The notes under the pieces: model-generated
What the model was told of the DNA's origin: nothing
What the model saw: only the letters and a program-made list of their open reading frames with translations
Database searches by the model: none
Part shown: positions 11,775 to 23,911 of the stretch, in pieces
Layout of the letters: every line of letters begins with the position of its first letter
How positions within the stretch are numbered: position 1 is the first letter of the stretch
Source of the DNA: Talpa occidentalis
Lineage: Eukaryota; Chordata; Mammalia; Eulipotyphla; Talpidae
Assembly: GCF_014898055.3 (NCBI RefSeq)
Contig: NW_023601543.1
Span: 9,480,440 to 9,544,439 of the forward strand
Direction of reading: 5' to 3'
DNA length: 64,000 nucleotides
Position numbers and translations under genes: made by a program

Positions 11775-12235
11775 AGGTAGGAAATTTCTCCCCATCCTTC
11801 TGGGATCTCCTTGGGCTGGTCAAATAATCAAATGAATATTAGCGAAATTAGTAGGAGAAAAGAACAAACTTAATTATATACCTATGGAAAATCTATATGG
11901 GTGTAGAGTCTAAAGTAAATTGGGCACAATGAGTCTATTTATAGCCTGAGCTAAAGAAGGGGATAGGAGCCTGGGGCTTCAAGGGGAGGGGAGGACTCAT
12001 GAACAAAACCAGATGCCATGTAATTACAAGTTTGCCCTGTCGTGTAAATAGATTTCTCTGATAGAAATGTTATTCTGATAAAAATCCTAGTTCTGGGTAA
12101 TACCCCCAATGTTTGTTCTTCTAGGTCATTAATGGCAAGTTTCTTGTGAGCCTGAAGAGTCTCTATTGACCGTAGCTTAAAACAATTCACATGCCAGTGT
12201 GACAAGTCTTAGGAAGACTGGACATCTTGAGAAAT
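11775..12235. mobile_element. Unnamed insertion in L1 3' UTR, possibly an LTR
   Basis: L1 3' UTR sequence stops at about 11775 and resumes at about 12240 (ctaccagggactggtggatg). The 460 bp between include 'ctgggatctccttgggctgg' and 'agtctatttatagcctgagc', the latter TATA-like. LTR-like in size and motif content, but the ends and the target duplication were not resolved. Confidence 0.45.
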
Positions 12236-12575
12236 CTAACCTCCAGGGGCTACCAGGGACTGGTGGATGGGGAATGGTGCAAGAATGCAAACTTCCAATT
12301 ATAAGAGGAACAAGTTTTGGGAATCTAATGCTCAGCATTGTGATTATTGATAGCAATATTGTACCACATACTTGAAAGTGCTAAGGCACATTAAATGTTC
12401 TCACCACCAGAAACTAAATGTGGCATGATGGAGGTATTAGGTAATGCTACTGTGGTAATCATACTGCAGTGTGTAAGTGTATCAGACCAACAAGTTATAC
12501 AGCTTAAATTTATGCAATGTTCTATGTCAATGATAGCTCAATAAAGTTGAAAAAATAAGGGAAGAGTTGGCCAAA
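12236..12575 (+). mobile_element. Old L1 3' UTR end
   Basis: The terminal part of the broken L1: 'attgtaccacatacttgaaa', 'aaatgtggcatgatggaggt' and 'gatagctcaataaagttgaa' with an AATAAA signal near 12539 and an A-rich end. This closes the element that begins near 8090. Confidence 0.8.
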
Positions 12576-12599
12576 AAAAAACAAAACAAAACCACAACT

Positions 12600-13140
12600 A
12601 TATTATGAAGTTGTTTTAAGGCAGGCTCTAATGAGTTAACACATGTGAAGTGTTTGATACACTTGGCACACATTAAGTGACTGTCGTTGTTACAACTTTA
12701 GAATAGCCTGTAACACTTGCCTATGTGAGAATAAAAGACAGGCATTGTGATTGGTAGATTGGCAGATAGGAAGCCTGTGTAAATCTATGCGTAGGTTCAC
12801 CTGAGTATCTCCCCGACAAAGGGCTAAAGCAGTAATGGATTAGGCCCTGCAGAACTCCAAGAGACAAGTAAATTAAGGTAAAATACTACTGTGAAAAGAA
12901 ATTGAATTTTATATCAAAAGATCCAAATCTGAGTCCCAGTTCTGTTCCCTAATAGTTGTGCAGCCCTCATGAAACTCACCTTCACGGAGTCTTAATTTAT
13001 CCAACTGAAAAATGGGCACTATAAGCCCTCCGTTACAAGCTTTTTGTGAAGACCAGAATAGAAATTCCAAGAAAAGTGCTTGGCCAACTATTAAATACTA
13101 TACAAATAAAATGCCTTTATCTCATCACAGTTGTTGCTAT
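12600..13140 (+). repeat. MIR fragments
   Basis: Two sense MIR pieces. At 12610-12700 lies a 3' part ('gttaacacatgtgaagtgtt', 'cttggcacacattaagtgac'). At 12890-13110 lies a longer copy ('tgagtcccagttctgttccc', 'aatttatccaactgaaaaat'). The sequence between them is unassigned. Confidence 0.65.
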
Positions 13141-14049
13141 TGTAGTTGCTGTTTCACAAATATGCATGTCTTCCTCCTGCTCAATTGTTCAATGGGCTTT
13201 TGCCTTGGGGCTTTGTAGGACCATCTGCTTAGATCTGGAAGGAGGGGGATGTGGACCTGGGGTGGTCAGAACTGATTGAAACTCCTAGACCCCTGATTGA
13301 ACTTGGCGCCAGTGTCCTAACAATTGCACTCGCACTTAAACTTGGGTGGTTGTGAATATAGGTAGGGTCACTAATCAACCAGGTGGCTACCCGCTGCCCA
13401 GAACGTGGGCAATTAAGTACAAGGGCCATTTTCATCCAGAGGGTTTGCTATTTCATAGCCAATTACCCGGGCAGCTTCACCCCACTTTGAACTTTGTGGG
13501 AAGTAAGGGCAGCATATGCATCTGCAGCCTCAATAGCTTCCCTGTAGCTCCTGCCATCAACCCTATTCATCTCTTTCTAAAGGAGCGTCAGCATCCACCT
13601 GCCTTTCAGTATTTAACTCCTTCATTTAGAAAGGAGCAGCAGGAAATTTGAACCAAGAGCTATTTTTATCTTTATAACAGCAAAAGCAATTTTAACACTA
13701 TATCCACGTCGTAATCTGCATTTCTGCAATCTGCTATATTTTAAAATATCAAAATCAAGAATGAATGTGTTCTTCTCAGACGTTCACATGGCTCCCTAAT
13801 GCAATTTTTTCCTAATTAGAATGGCACTCGGTTAAGAGTAAGACATTTAATGTTCTTAAGTCCCTGAGCAAATGGAAATTTTACTGAAGACCAGTTGCAC
13901 TCAGCTTTACCAAAGAAAATGCAGCTTGATGGCATGAGCTTATTTGAAAAGAGACATTATTAAAATCCACAATTAGGCCTACAGTGTTGAAGGAGCACTG
14001 AGGTGGAGGTTTATGCCTATGATGTACACCCACAAACACACAGCCACAC
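13141..14049. other. No gene; unassigned
   Basis: The 101-codon frame at 13346-13651 overlaps a minus frame at 13229-13435, and neither shows a family motif. I recognise no repeat. It could be unique sequence or a very old repeat. Confidence 0.35.
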
Positions 14050-16297
14050 ACGCCAAAGGGCTAGCCAGTGGTTCACCCCACCGACCCCAGCCCACTTCCT
14101 GAAAGGATGATGGTGCCAGGGAAGCGGGGAGGGGGTTCGCAGTAGGGTGCAAGTGTGCCCTGTTCCCACTCCTGGAGCTGGCTCTGTCATTCTTCAGTTG
14201 CTCACAGTTCCGTTCCCTGGAACCTTTTCCCTTTTACTTCAGGCAGAGAACACTCCTCTCAATCCTCCCGTTACTATCCTCGGAGTAGCCTTCCCAGGCC
14301 CTTTGGCCCTAGAAGATGCTTTCAAAAGAGAAAAGGCTACATGAAGGCGCCAGAGAGAGTAATATTCCCTTAGCCTCCAAAGCCTGCTGCCAGGCATCTC
14401 CTCCCTGGCACCTCTCCTGCCTGCTGCCCGCGGCATCAGTCTACCAGACTCTGTACAAGACCTTCTCTGACTTTCCTACGCCAGATCCCCATGGCACACG
14501 CCGCGGGGCAAGACCAGCCCTTTCCTACTACCTAAGTGGGGGATGTGCCGCTGACCCCCTCAGGGAAGACAGCTGGGCACCTGGCTGGTGGCGAGGTGGT
14601 TGGCAGCAGGGGCAGGGACCCTGCCCCATCCCCTCAGGAATCCTGAAAGCGGGTGTGAGTGCCCAGCCCCTAAGGCTCCCAAGACAGCAGCTGGAGTTTC
14701 CCACTGGCTGTTCTGCAGCAGGAGGCTGCAGCAAGGCCACCGGAGGCCCATCTTAGTGGGCTGGGCATGATGGCCACTCAGGTGCTAGACAGATTTGAGC
14801 ACCAGAGCCCTTCTCCTCCCCCCAACTTGGGGCTCTGTCCCCAAAGGCCCTGCTGTTTGCAGGCAGCACCACAGGCGGTGCAATCAGCAGTGGGTAGCAG
14901 CAGATAGTATCTCACCTTCTGCCACCAGTGGCCCCACTGGGGCTCAGGTTGCCAGCAGAGGCCAGCAGTGATGGTGGGTGGCAGTGGTTCCTCTCTGCCA
15001 TATCACCCCAAGGTATGCAGCCCCACTAGGGTTCCAGTAGCAAGCTCCACCAGAGGAGGTAACAGCCAGACTCATGGCCCTTGGTTCAGGGCTGCAAGGA
15101 CAAGCGTAGACCCCACTGAGCCAGCTCCAGCACTGCAGTTGCAGGCAATACAGGCCCATGGAGTTCCAGGCCAACACGGATGGTTCCCAGCAGAGCCCAC
15201 CTTGCAGCAGCACTAACCCCCCACTTTACATTGTTACCCCCGGCCTTGCTGAAGGGCACCAGGTACAGAGCCCATGAGCCTGCCCTGAGGGCAGGTCAAG
15301 TCTGTGCAGGCACCAAGGTTTCCCTTTTGTATTTGACACCTGGATCACAGAACGGACCGATCAGGTGCAAACTAAATGAACCATTCAAGTTCAAGCCCAG
15401 CTCATCAATTATTCAGATTGAAAATAGGAAACGAGCTGATTGCCACTAAATGGTCCAATCAGTCACTTAGAATTAAAAATGGTCCAATCAGGTTTTTATA
15501 GGGTGGGGAAAACCATTAAAGAGCATGTAAGGCAGGGCGGAGCCAGCTTAAGGCATTCTGTTTCTAGCCTCCAAAGAAGGAAGCATCATCTAGCAGCCAA
15601 CCTGCAAAGAAAGAAGACCTTTGCAGAGACCCGGCTTCTGACATCTCCTGAAAGGAGTACCACAGGCCTTGGCTTGGTATCTCAAAGAGCTGCTGTGCTA
15701 TTGGTTCATTCCAATAGCTCACAGAGTTGTTAACACTGTTGTGTCTGACACTGCCTCCTGGGGACTGGTGGTCACCAGCGCTACTAGTCACCAGCACTGT
15801 TGACAGGTGACTGGCACTGTGTCTGGGTCAAATCTGAAAGCTATCTACTGATCATCTGACACCACCTCCCAGTGCTGTTGCCTCCATTGCTGTCGGGCCC
15901 AGCACTGGGTGCTGTCCCGCCCAGTGCATCTCAGCAGCCCCACCTGCTAGCACCTCCAGCTGCTGTGAGCTGGATCCTGTCCCACTGCTTGTTGGTGTGC
16001 CACTATTTCCAGGCCCTCATTGATGTGACAGTGTCATCTTGCACAAGCAGCCTTTTCCTTGGGACTTCTGGGGTGAGATAGTCAGCCTCTTGTGGCCTTA
16101 GAAACTCTGTTTCCCCTGATTGTTAAACAACCCCCATTGTTGTTTTTCCCTGAGCCTGAGTGGTCTTGCAATTGAGCACACAAGTAAGAATCTGTCCTCT
16201 ACCTTGGCACAGTCCTTTGCCCTCTATAGCACTGCTATACCCTGTTTCAACCTCAGTACTCTTTTAAGAAAATTCAGCTCAAAGGTAGCTCATTAAG
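14050..16297 (+). promoter_or_regulatory. GC-rich block with CCAAT/TATA-like motifs, possible LTR
   Basis: About 2.2 kb of G+C-rich sequence in an AT-rich setting. At 15451-15500 two copies of tggtccaatcag (CCAAT at 15455-15459 and 15484-15488) are followed 5 bp on by a TATA-like tttttata (15493-15500). Further down is an inverted-repeat CCAAT pair, gctattgg-ttcatt-ccaatagc, at about 15697-15718. Twin CCAAT boxes plus a TATA box are typical of retroviral U3 promoters, so a long LTR is possible. A short unique promoter cannot be excluded. Open frames of up to 146 codons (14316-14756) exist on both strands and are explained by high GC. Confidence 0.35.
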
Positions 16298-16603
16298 AGT
16301 GTATGTTCCAGGCCTCCCCGGTGGCACAGTGGTTGAGCGCTGGGTTGCGAAGCTGCCCGCAGCCTCTGCAGGGCCGGTTCGATCCCCGGCTGCTCCCCGG
16401 CCACCGGAGGAGGGTCCCACATGGCGCGCAGACCTCTCCTGCCGCCTGCTGCTCCCCTCAGCAGTGTGCTTCGTCAGTCTGCCTGTTCTGCTCTGCTCTG
16501 CTCTCCGCTCTGCCTCTGGTGAATTCTCTCACCCTCCCGCACTTCTGACTGTACCCCATGCTTGTATAAATAAATCTTTAAAAAAAAAAAAGTGTATGTT
16601 CCA
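16298..16603 (+). mobile_element. tRNA-derived SINE with 13-bp target duplication
   Basis: The SINE body is 16311-16590 between perfect AGTGTATGTTCCA repeats at 16298-16310 and 16591-16603. It has an intact B box GGTTCGATCCC at 16376-16386 and an A-box region at about 16321-16340. The tail is ATAAATAAATCTTT plus an A-run. This is one of the best-preserved copies here. The 140- and 81-codon frames over it are SINE read-through, not genes. Confidence 0.97.
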
Positions 16604-17489
16604 AGATTACCTTTCTGTATATGCTAAAATTTTTGTAGTTTTCTTATTAGTTTACTTCTGTGCTGAAATAAAAATAATATTTTATATTTTTACAACTGGC
16701 AACATATTATTAGTCCCTTAAAATCATTAGTCCATGAATAATCTCTGGCTTGGAGTTGAATATTTTTTAAATACAAATACAGCTTTGAGAATATGTCTCA
16801 TTTTTATTTTTCACCTTCAGAATAAAAATGCATGGAAAGACTATCTGTTGTGAATTTCTACCAGTCTAGACTTCGAATGGAATGTATAGTTGCTCATATT
16901 ATGACAAGCCTGTGGGTATAGGATCTGAATGTCTTCAGTGATGAGGAAAAAAGATAGTAAAGGCTGCATAGCGTGCAATCCAATTTTAGGCAATGAAGGT
17001 TTAGTCTAGCCCATCGTTCTTTGGAAAGATGACTACCTCCTCATGTTTTAGCAACTCTCTAAAGCATCCCAGGTTTGTGATTAATGCTTTCTTCTTACAT
17101 CCTTGTTTTAATTCGAGATCCCTGGAAAATAGACAGTCAGACTAAAATTTGCATGCAAGTTTTATCAGGGCATGGTCTCAGGAGCAATAGCTGTAAGGGA
17201 AGGAGAGAAACAGGACTGGGCAGAGGGAGAAGTGTGGTACATCTGCAGCAGAAGTCTCAGTTCATCGCAAGCCATTGCTCTTGGTTTATGATGACATTTC
17301 ACGGTTGTCCTAAACTAAGGCAAGGTGGTTCCTCCCTTTTTGGAGCTGCATCAACCACTCATTGGATGAGGCTGCCCTGGGAAGAGGGCCGTCACTTTGG
17401 GGAATGTTGCAGCTTTAGATAAAGGGAAAGTCATCTCCTGAAAGAAAATTCCCAGAGTCCAAAGAACCATCTATACTCCATCACAGCTG
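16604..17489. other. No gene; unassigned
   Basis: AT-rich to about 17080. The part at 17090-17440 (tgcatgcaagttttatcagg, 'gctgtaagggaaggagagaa') looks like an old interspersed repeat, but I cannot assign it. The 112-codon frame at 17084-17422 has no recognised domain. Confidence 0.35.
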
Positions 17490-17905
17490 GGGCAATGAAT
17501 GCCTTAGTTACTGTATTAGTTACAAAATACTAGTCTGGTGTACAGAGGACAAGTTATCTGGTGGGTGGTGCAAATTTGTCCAAGACTTAGTGTCTTAAAA
17601 CAATAATACTCATTTATCACTCAGGTTTTTTGTAAGTCAGGAATTAGAGCATAGCAGAGCCTGCAGTCAAAGTTGGATGCTAGACTCACTCAACCACTTT
17701 GGTGGTTGATGGTAGTGTTTGCTAGGAACATGAGACTTTGAACCAGAATACCCACATGTGGCCTCTCCATGTGGCCTGGACTTCCTCAAAGCATGGTGAG
17801 TGGATTCCAAGGGTAAGCAGGAGTGAGTGAGAGAGCACCAGGTGGAAGTGAATCACCTTGAAAATCCAACCTCAGAGGTCACACAGTGTTTAATCCACAA
17901 CATTC
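17490..17905 (+). mobile_element. MaLR-type LTR (MLT1-like), degraded
   Basis: Motifs in the order of MLT1-class LTRs: 'agtgtcttaaaacaataata', 'catttatcactcaggttttt', 'gtaagtcaggaattagagca' and a later 'gcctctccatgtggcctgga'. MaLRs are ancient non-autonomous ERVL relatives. The ends are blurred and no target duplication was seen. Confidence 0.5.
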
Positions 17906-20900
17906 TGTTTATTGTTTGAGGCAGTTAAAAAAGGATCACCCAAGTTCAGGAGGGGAGAGGAGACCCCAGTTCTCAATATAAGAGCATATGAGATAGGAAT
18001 TGGCCACATAGGACCTGGATAGCTATGAAGGGGAGAACTAGAGTGAGCTCCACAGCATCTGTAGCCTTTCATGTGCGGCCACCTGGATCGACTGGCTTCA
18101 TATACTGGGAATTGCTCCTCTGTGCCTCTGGGTTGTTTCTTATGAGTTTAATGGAACAAATGACAGTCTGTGTCACTGTAACTGATCTTGAGATCACAAC
18201 TAATGTTCATCACTTTCTTCCTGTACTCCCTACTCAAGATTCCATTACCCTGGACTAGCACCTCTACTGCTCTAAGTGGCTTACTTGTTGGGATGAGTCA
18301 GATTTTCATTTATGTGTGTTCTGACTCCTAGTCAATATATCTGTGACACTATGCTGATGCTTTGTCTAAATACCATCAAAGATTGCTCAGAAAGGTACAA
18401 AAGGAAGCCCCAGTAGGTTACTGGGGCCAAACATATTCTTAACCTGTCCCCACTGTGTAACAGCAGCCCTAGAGTCTCCTGATAAAGGACAATTATATCC
18501 AAGAGTGATTTCCTCCCTTGTTTTCTGGTCTATTGACATATGAAGTCCAATATGGTCAGACAGCAGCTCGAGCTAAAGATTTAGTGAAACAGTATGTGCC
18601 CAGGTAGAAGTATATCCCATTTGGGAAACAGGATATCTGGACCCACAGATCTTAAAGCTATAGAGATGAGAAAAATTCCCCAAATGAGTCACTAAAAGTG
18701 ATAAGCGGGACATTCATACTTCTCCCTTGGTTCCTAAACCCATGTGTTCTACCTAAGGTACAGTACCACACAGTAGTCCTTGATTTGGGAAATATGCTGT
18801 ATACAGGAGGATGGTGCCTCATCCACACATATTCTATCATCTCCAGGTTCTCACCTCCCTTATATCTTCAAAAGTCATTCTATTGTTTGATCAGCCCAGT
18901 AGCTTCTGGAAGGTGCAGTATGTTGTAGGACTGTTGGATCCTACAGTTCTGTACTTATTGCCAAAATTTCTTTGCTGTAAGTGATGTCATACAGCTCAGT
19001 TCACGTCAGTCTCAGGAAGAGAGGCTGGCTAAGATTCCACAGACAGGAAAGGCAAAGCCATATCTGCATGATAGGTCAGTTCCAGTCAAGACACACTGCT
19101 GTCCCTTCTAGAGAGGAAAGGAGGCAATGTATTCAACTTACAAATAAGCATACCCTTATCTCCTCAACTGACAGTGCCTGACTGGGGAGAAAGCACTAAT
19201 CCCTGTTGCCACCAGGGTGGACATAAAGCAGAGGCAGTAGTTAAAACAGAAGTATCATGTGGAAATCCTTACTTCAGGGCCCCAAAACAGTCTCCATTCC
19301 TGCTATCATGGCCACTCCATTCATTGGTAGTGACGGGTGACAGTGGCTGGGCTCATACTGCCAACTAGATGAGTCACTCTGTCTACTTGGTAGCTTGGCG
19401 CCCCTTCTGGGGCAGATATGGCTTTGCCTGCGAAGGGGAGCTCCGTCAGGTGGGTCACTTTATGTCCCGTGACCACATACTCATCTCTACCAGTTTCGAG
19501 TAGACCACTGAAGACTACTTTTCAAATAATGTATAATTTTCCATTGTAAGTAGTACGACTTTCCTACTGGGATTTACCACAAACCCTAGCCTGTGTCTTT
19601 GTACCCCACATCTCTAGTACCATCCCACCTGCTCAGTTATACAGTAATTGGGCAGAGCTGTATCCCCAAGAGCAGAACACGCTGATACGCCACCCAAAGA
19701 TGCCTACTGAACACTCTGCTTTCTTCTCCGTGGTAGGGGAGGCAACTGGAGAAATTTCTATTTGGGGATATCCCCACATGATCGGGAACACTGAACTCCT
19801 AAAATCTTCTGATGTAGCAGGCCCCTGAATCTTCATAGTGTTTACCTTCCACATTCCCGAATACGAGTGTCTTCTCAAGATACCCAAAGCACTTGCCACT
19901 TCTCATGTATTCTTTCTGTTGTAATGTCATTGATAGTTTGGACCCATGCAATGGCCCCAGTTTCTTCAAAATATGACAGGACAGACGGGTTAATACAGTC
20001 TTAGGCAACACTGAAAATTTGTACTGTGGTTTGCCTCACGTGAATGTGAACTGCTTTTGAACCTCCTTCCCCAAAAGTCTGGAAAATAATTCATTTTCTG
20101 TATCATTGGATGCACGCTGTGTACTTGAAGTGATGTTAATATGCTCTAGTACTTGAGTTCACCAGCATCCTCCGTCATCTTCCACATCCATTTGGTTTGC
20201 AGGGCCCAGACTGCTAAATAAACAAGGATGTGAGGAAGACTAACATTCCTGTATCTGTTGGGTTTTTAGGATGACACAAATGTGTACTATTCCTTCAGAA
20301 ATTTTTATCTTGATTTGCTCTCTTCACTGGGGGTAGGGAGAAAGGCAGCAATTCCGAGATTTTTACTTGGCCGTTCCACTATAACAGCTCTTATTGCACA
20401 GGCCAAGCACTCAGTGTTGGGGTTTGTCCAAGTATATCCATACAATTACAGATTTGTGGACTGAGGGAATGACCCCTGGGTGAATCCATAGACAGAGTGA
20501 AATCACTGGGAGCTAACCCGGGCCAGGATTCCAGTTATTGCCAGGCCCACACACACTTCTGGTATCAATGTCAACTAATCCCAACAAAGCTCAAAATACT
20601 TGGGAATCCCCATTCCCAGTGTATAGTTATCCAAGTGGATGGTCGTAATCCCTCTAGGGAGTAACTGCAGGAAACTAAACAGGGTTTTCTGCTTGCTCTG
20701 ATGTTAGATGGGAGAACAGACTCAGGGAAACTGGGAAAGGATAATGACTTTTTACTGGGAAGAGTGCCCTTTTGAACATCCACTTTTGATTATTTTTGTT
20801 GTTGTTGCACAATTAAGAAAAAAACTTGGTTGAATTCCCATTTCACTCCTAGGAACATCATGTTCTATTTACCGTCTCCATCGTTTTTTGCAAGTCAAGA

Positions 20901-22075
20901 TCCCTTGGCTTTAACTCTGACCTTGTTGTTCATTATATTTGCATCCACTTTGCTCCTGATAGTAAATCACTGACAGCTGGCCTCTATTTCCAGCTCCTAT
21001 CATCCCCTTTGCCATCAAGTAATCCAATTTTGTTATAACGTCTGTGTAGGACAGTAAGTTTCTCCACAAACATGGTGCCCCTTTCACCAGGACATTCTTC
21101 GTTGCTTTAATAGGGTGCCCTCTGAGTCTTTCTGCAGAAACTGTTTCACTGGCAGGTTTTCCTACTTGGCAGCATGTTCCTTTTCACTAGCATGAGCAAT
21201 TCTGGAGACTTTGGGTCCCTTCTTTCACCACCTTCCATGCAATCTCTCACATTTTAATTTCACTCTGTGTGCATGACCACTTCCCCCAAGCTTCTAAAAG
21301 TCATCCCAGCAACATTTTACCACTCTCTTCCTGGGTCCTTGACAAAGTAAATCCTACAAAATGGGAAAGAAATTCTATAACAATAAACTCTTATCCAACT
21401 TTCTGTTAGGATCCAGTCTCAATTATACTGCCCTGGTTCCTGTTAGTACATGTTGTCTAGGCCCTGGAGTTCCTTTGTTATTCAGAAATGATCTGGGAAA
21501 GGGGTTCAGTTATGAGTCATTAGCAACAATCCCAGGTCGAGGGGATGAGTGCCTCATTAATGACGAATTGGGGTGGCACTTCATAACATCTACTGTAAGC
21601 CCCCTCTTCCTTGGGGTAATGGTAGTGTTAATATGGAATTATGACAAATGAATAGTAAATATATTGTTTAATGTGGGCACCTTTTCACAGTAGCTGATTC
21701 TTGTACTGCAATATCTTCACTCTGCTCATGTTTCTATTTAGTTTTTGGTTGAAGAGGTAGAAGAGAGGGTATTGGGGGAAAGTTGCAGGAATCTCCTTAA
21801 GAAACTGATCAGTCCTTAGAGAGCATTTCACTCATGGTGGGTATAATACTAACAGTTTGGGGCATGCTGCAGCAATGACATTTTTAAGACTTTTTTCAGG
21901 GGTGAACTCAACCGCAGATTGCCCTCTGGCTATTTCTGGTTATACTTTCACTAAAACAGACTGATGATGTTTCATCTTGAAATAAAGGCATATACCTATG
22001 CATTCTTCAGACCATTTATTAATCTCATTTCCATTTGGGCAGGAATTCCCTCCTATATAGTATTAATTCATTCGA
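17906..22075 (-). other. Long unassigned tract, possibly ERVL/MaLR interior
   Basis: About 4.2 kb with no host gene. It follows a MaLR-like LTR and lacks younger repeats. On the minus strand several broken open stretches (18658-18840, 19633-19899, 19799-20011, 20571-20783) have a dispersed coding look that would suit a decayed retroviral interior. I could not place a definite RT, protease or integrase motif, so this stays an inference. Unique sequence is the alternative. Confidence 0.3.
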
Positions 22076-22079
22076 CCAC

Positions 22080-22850
22080 ACTGACTGCCTACCTACACTA
22101 ACATATGTCAGAAATTGTTCCAGGTGCTAAAGAGATGGTTTGTGAGCTGAGACCCACACGACAACAAGGATCTAGCCATGTGAAGATCTAGAGACAAAAG
22201 TTCATTTGAGCTTAGATCAAAGTGAAGGGAGGAAGGAAGCCACAAAAGGTCTGGGAGTTATTTCAGACAGACAGAATAACCAGCATAAAGGTCCTGAGTT
22301 AGCAATGAACGTGGCGTGCTTGAGAATAATAAAAACACAAGCATGGCTACAGCTTAGCAATCAAAGGAGAAAATCATACAAAATCGCATTGCAAACTGGG
22401 CATGAGGCAGATGATTTATAACCCTGAAGCCCACAGTAAAGTCATTGTATATCTATGGACAATAGGAAAACAATAGCAAATTCTGAGCAGAGGAGTAACA
22501 ATCTCCCCCAGGTTTTCAAAGAATTATTCTGGCAACTGTCTATAAAATTGATTACAATGGGTCAAGAATAGAAATAGAAAATCCAGCCAGGAAATTATTG
22601 CAGTAACTCAGGAGAGAGATGATGGTGCCTTGGCCGAGGATGGCAGCTGTGGAGATGGGGAGAAGTGGTCAGACTCTGGATATATTTCTAAAGTAAAGTA
22701 AAAAGGATTTTCTGAAAGATTAGATGTAGGATGTGAGAAAGATAGGACCTGAAAGAGAGAACACTGTAACTAGGGTCAAAGTGTCAATTGAGTGATTTGG
22801 ACAATGATTGGGTTGAAGGAAGAGATTACTGAGGAAGGTTCAGTCCTCAA
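22080..22850 (-). repeat. L2 LINE, antisense, long fragment
   Basis: Follows the antisense L2 consensus over several hundred bases: 'cataaaggtcctgagttagc', 'aacgtggcgtgcttgagaat', 'gagcagaggagtaacaatct', 'gagagatgatggtgccttgg', 'ggagatggggagaagtggtc' and 'gattagatgtaggatgtgag'. The 71-codon frame at 22206-22421 is inside it and is not a gene. Confidence 0.75.
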
Positions 22851-22854
22851 AAGG

Positions 22855-22856
<2 letters not shown>

Positions 22857-22892
<36 letters not shown>
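22857..22892. repeat. (GT)n microsatellite
   Basis: An uninterrupted GT dinucleotide tract of about 35 bp at the end of the L2 fragment. Confidence 0.97.
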
Positions 22893-22893
<1 letters not shown>

Positions 22894-23910
22894 GAGAGAG
22901 CACAGAGATACGAAAATACCGGGAGCAATTTCTCTTATTAAAGATGATCTATTGACACTTTACTTCCAGGAATTGACAAATTGAAGAGATCTTCACTTTG
23001 TCAAACTACTCCTGGAGCTGACACTCTAAGATACACCTGTTAGGTGGCTTCCGAAATAGCATTGACTGTTACAGTGTCTCCAGCTGTGCTGAGGGGGAGC
23101 TGGTGACTGGGGGACCTGCGTGCACTGTGCAGATGTGAGAGAAGGCTAAGAGCAGACCCCACCACAGCTGTAGCAAGAAAGCCTGCCTTTAGAGGGCCTT
23201 TTGCACTTCACAGGCAGGAGGGTATTCGACAAGCAAAGCTGACCACAGGTGCTGGGCTTGCGCTCGATGGCTTTCCTTTGTGGATCTAGCCACAGAGAAC
23301 TCCTTCATGTGTGCTCCCAGGCTCAGTGGCAGTTCCAAGTGGATGTGAAGTGCTGACACACAGCACAGAAGTGTTAGTGTTAGAACATTTTGGAATTTCA
23401 AAGCATCACCTGATGAGAGAGTAGAAAGCAGGCGCGAACCATCCTGCCTGAGGAAAGAGGGGTTAAAGGAGGGAGGCAGGTTTTCACAAAGTGAAAGAAG
23501 AGAGTTACATATTTTCTATCACGCTGTATTTCAATTTTGCTCTTTAATGTCTCCAGATCCCAGGACCTGATCTGCTCACTAGAGTGACCGCCACATAGTC
23601 TATGCTCAAGAAAGTCTGTGGATGAGTGAACAAGGCTGACCCACATCAGCCTCAGAGTCCCTGCCAAATGAGCCATGGTATCGACTTCTGCTGTCAGTGG
23701 ATACACAAGTGTGAATTCCTGTTTGTGTGCCGGGGGCACAATCAGGCTCTATGTATACAGTGCTTCTGGAGCAACTGGTTTTGTGGAACTGTTCTGGAAG
23801 TGAAAGGAATGAATCAGTCAAATGACTGAAATAGCTGATTTAACTGGTATTTTTTGCTACTCACTTGCCTAGTGATTTGTCTGAACTGACATAATAAAAA
23901 CAAACTAAAT
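22893..23910. other. No gene; unassigned
   Basis: Moderately GC-rich. Overlapping frames occur on both strands at 23398-23829 (longest 113 codons, minus). None shows a domain and they conflict with one another, so none is called. No repeat was recognised. Confidence 0.35.
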
Positions 23911-23911
23911 C

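Noticed and set aside
14316..14756. 146-codon plus frame in the GC-rich block
   Set aside because: Opposite-strand frames of 60-70 codons overlap it, GC content is high, and no domain or splice signal is evident.
16321..16390. A tRNA gene suggested by the A and B boxes
   Set aside because: The boxes belong to the SINE head. No cloverleaf with a proper anticodon arm and acceptor stem could be drawn, and the same head recurs with target duplications.
16299..16721. 140-codon plus frame
   Set aside because: It starts in the target duplication and reads through the SINE. The same peptide pieces recur at other SINE copies.
23398..23829. Overlapping 113-, 71- and 67-codon frames
   Set aside because: They conflict in strand and phase and show no family motif, so none can be preferred.
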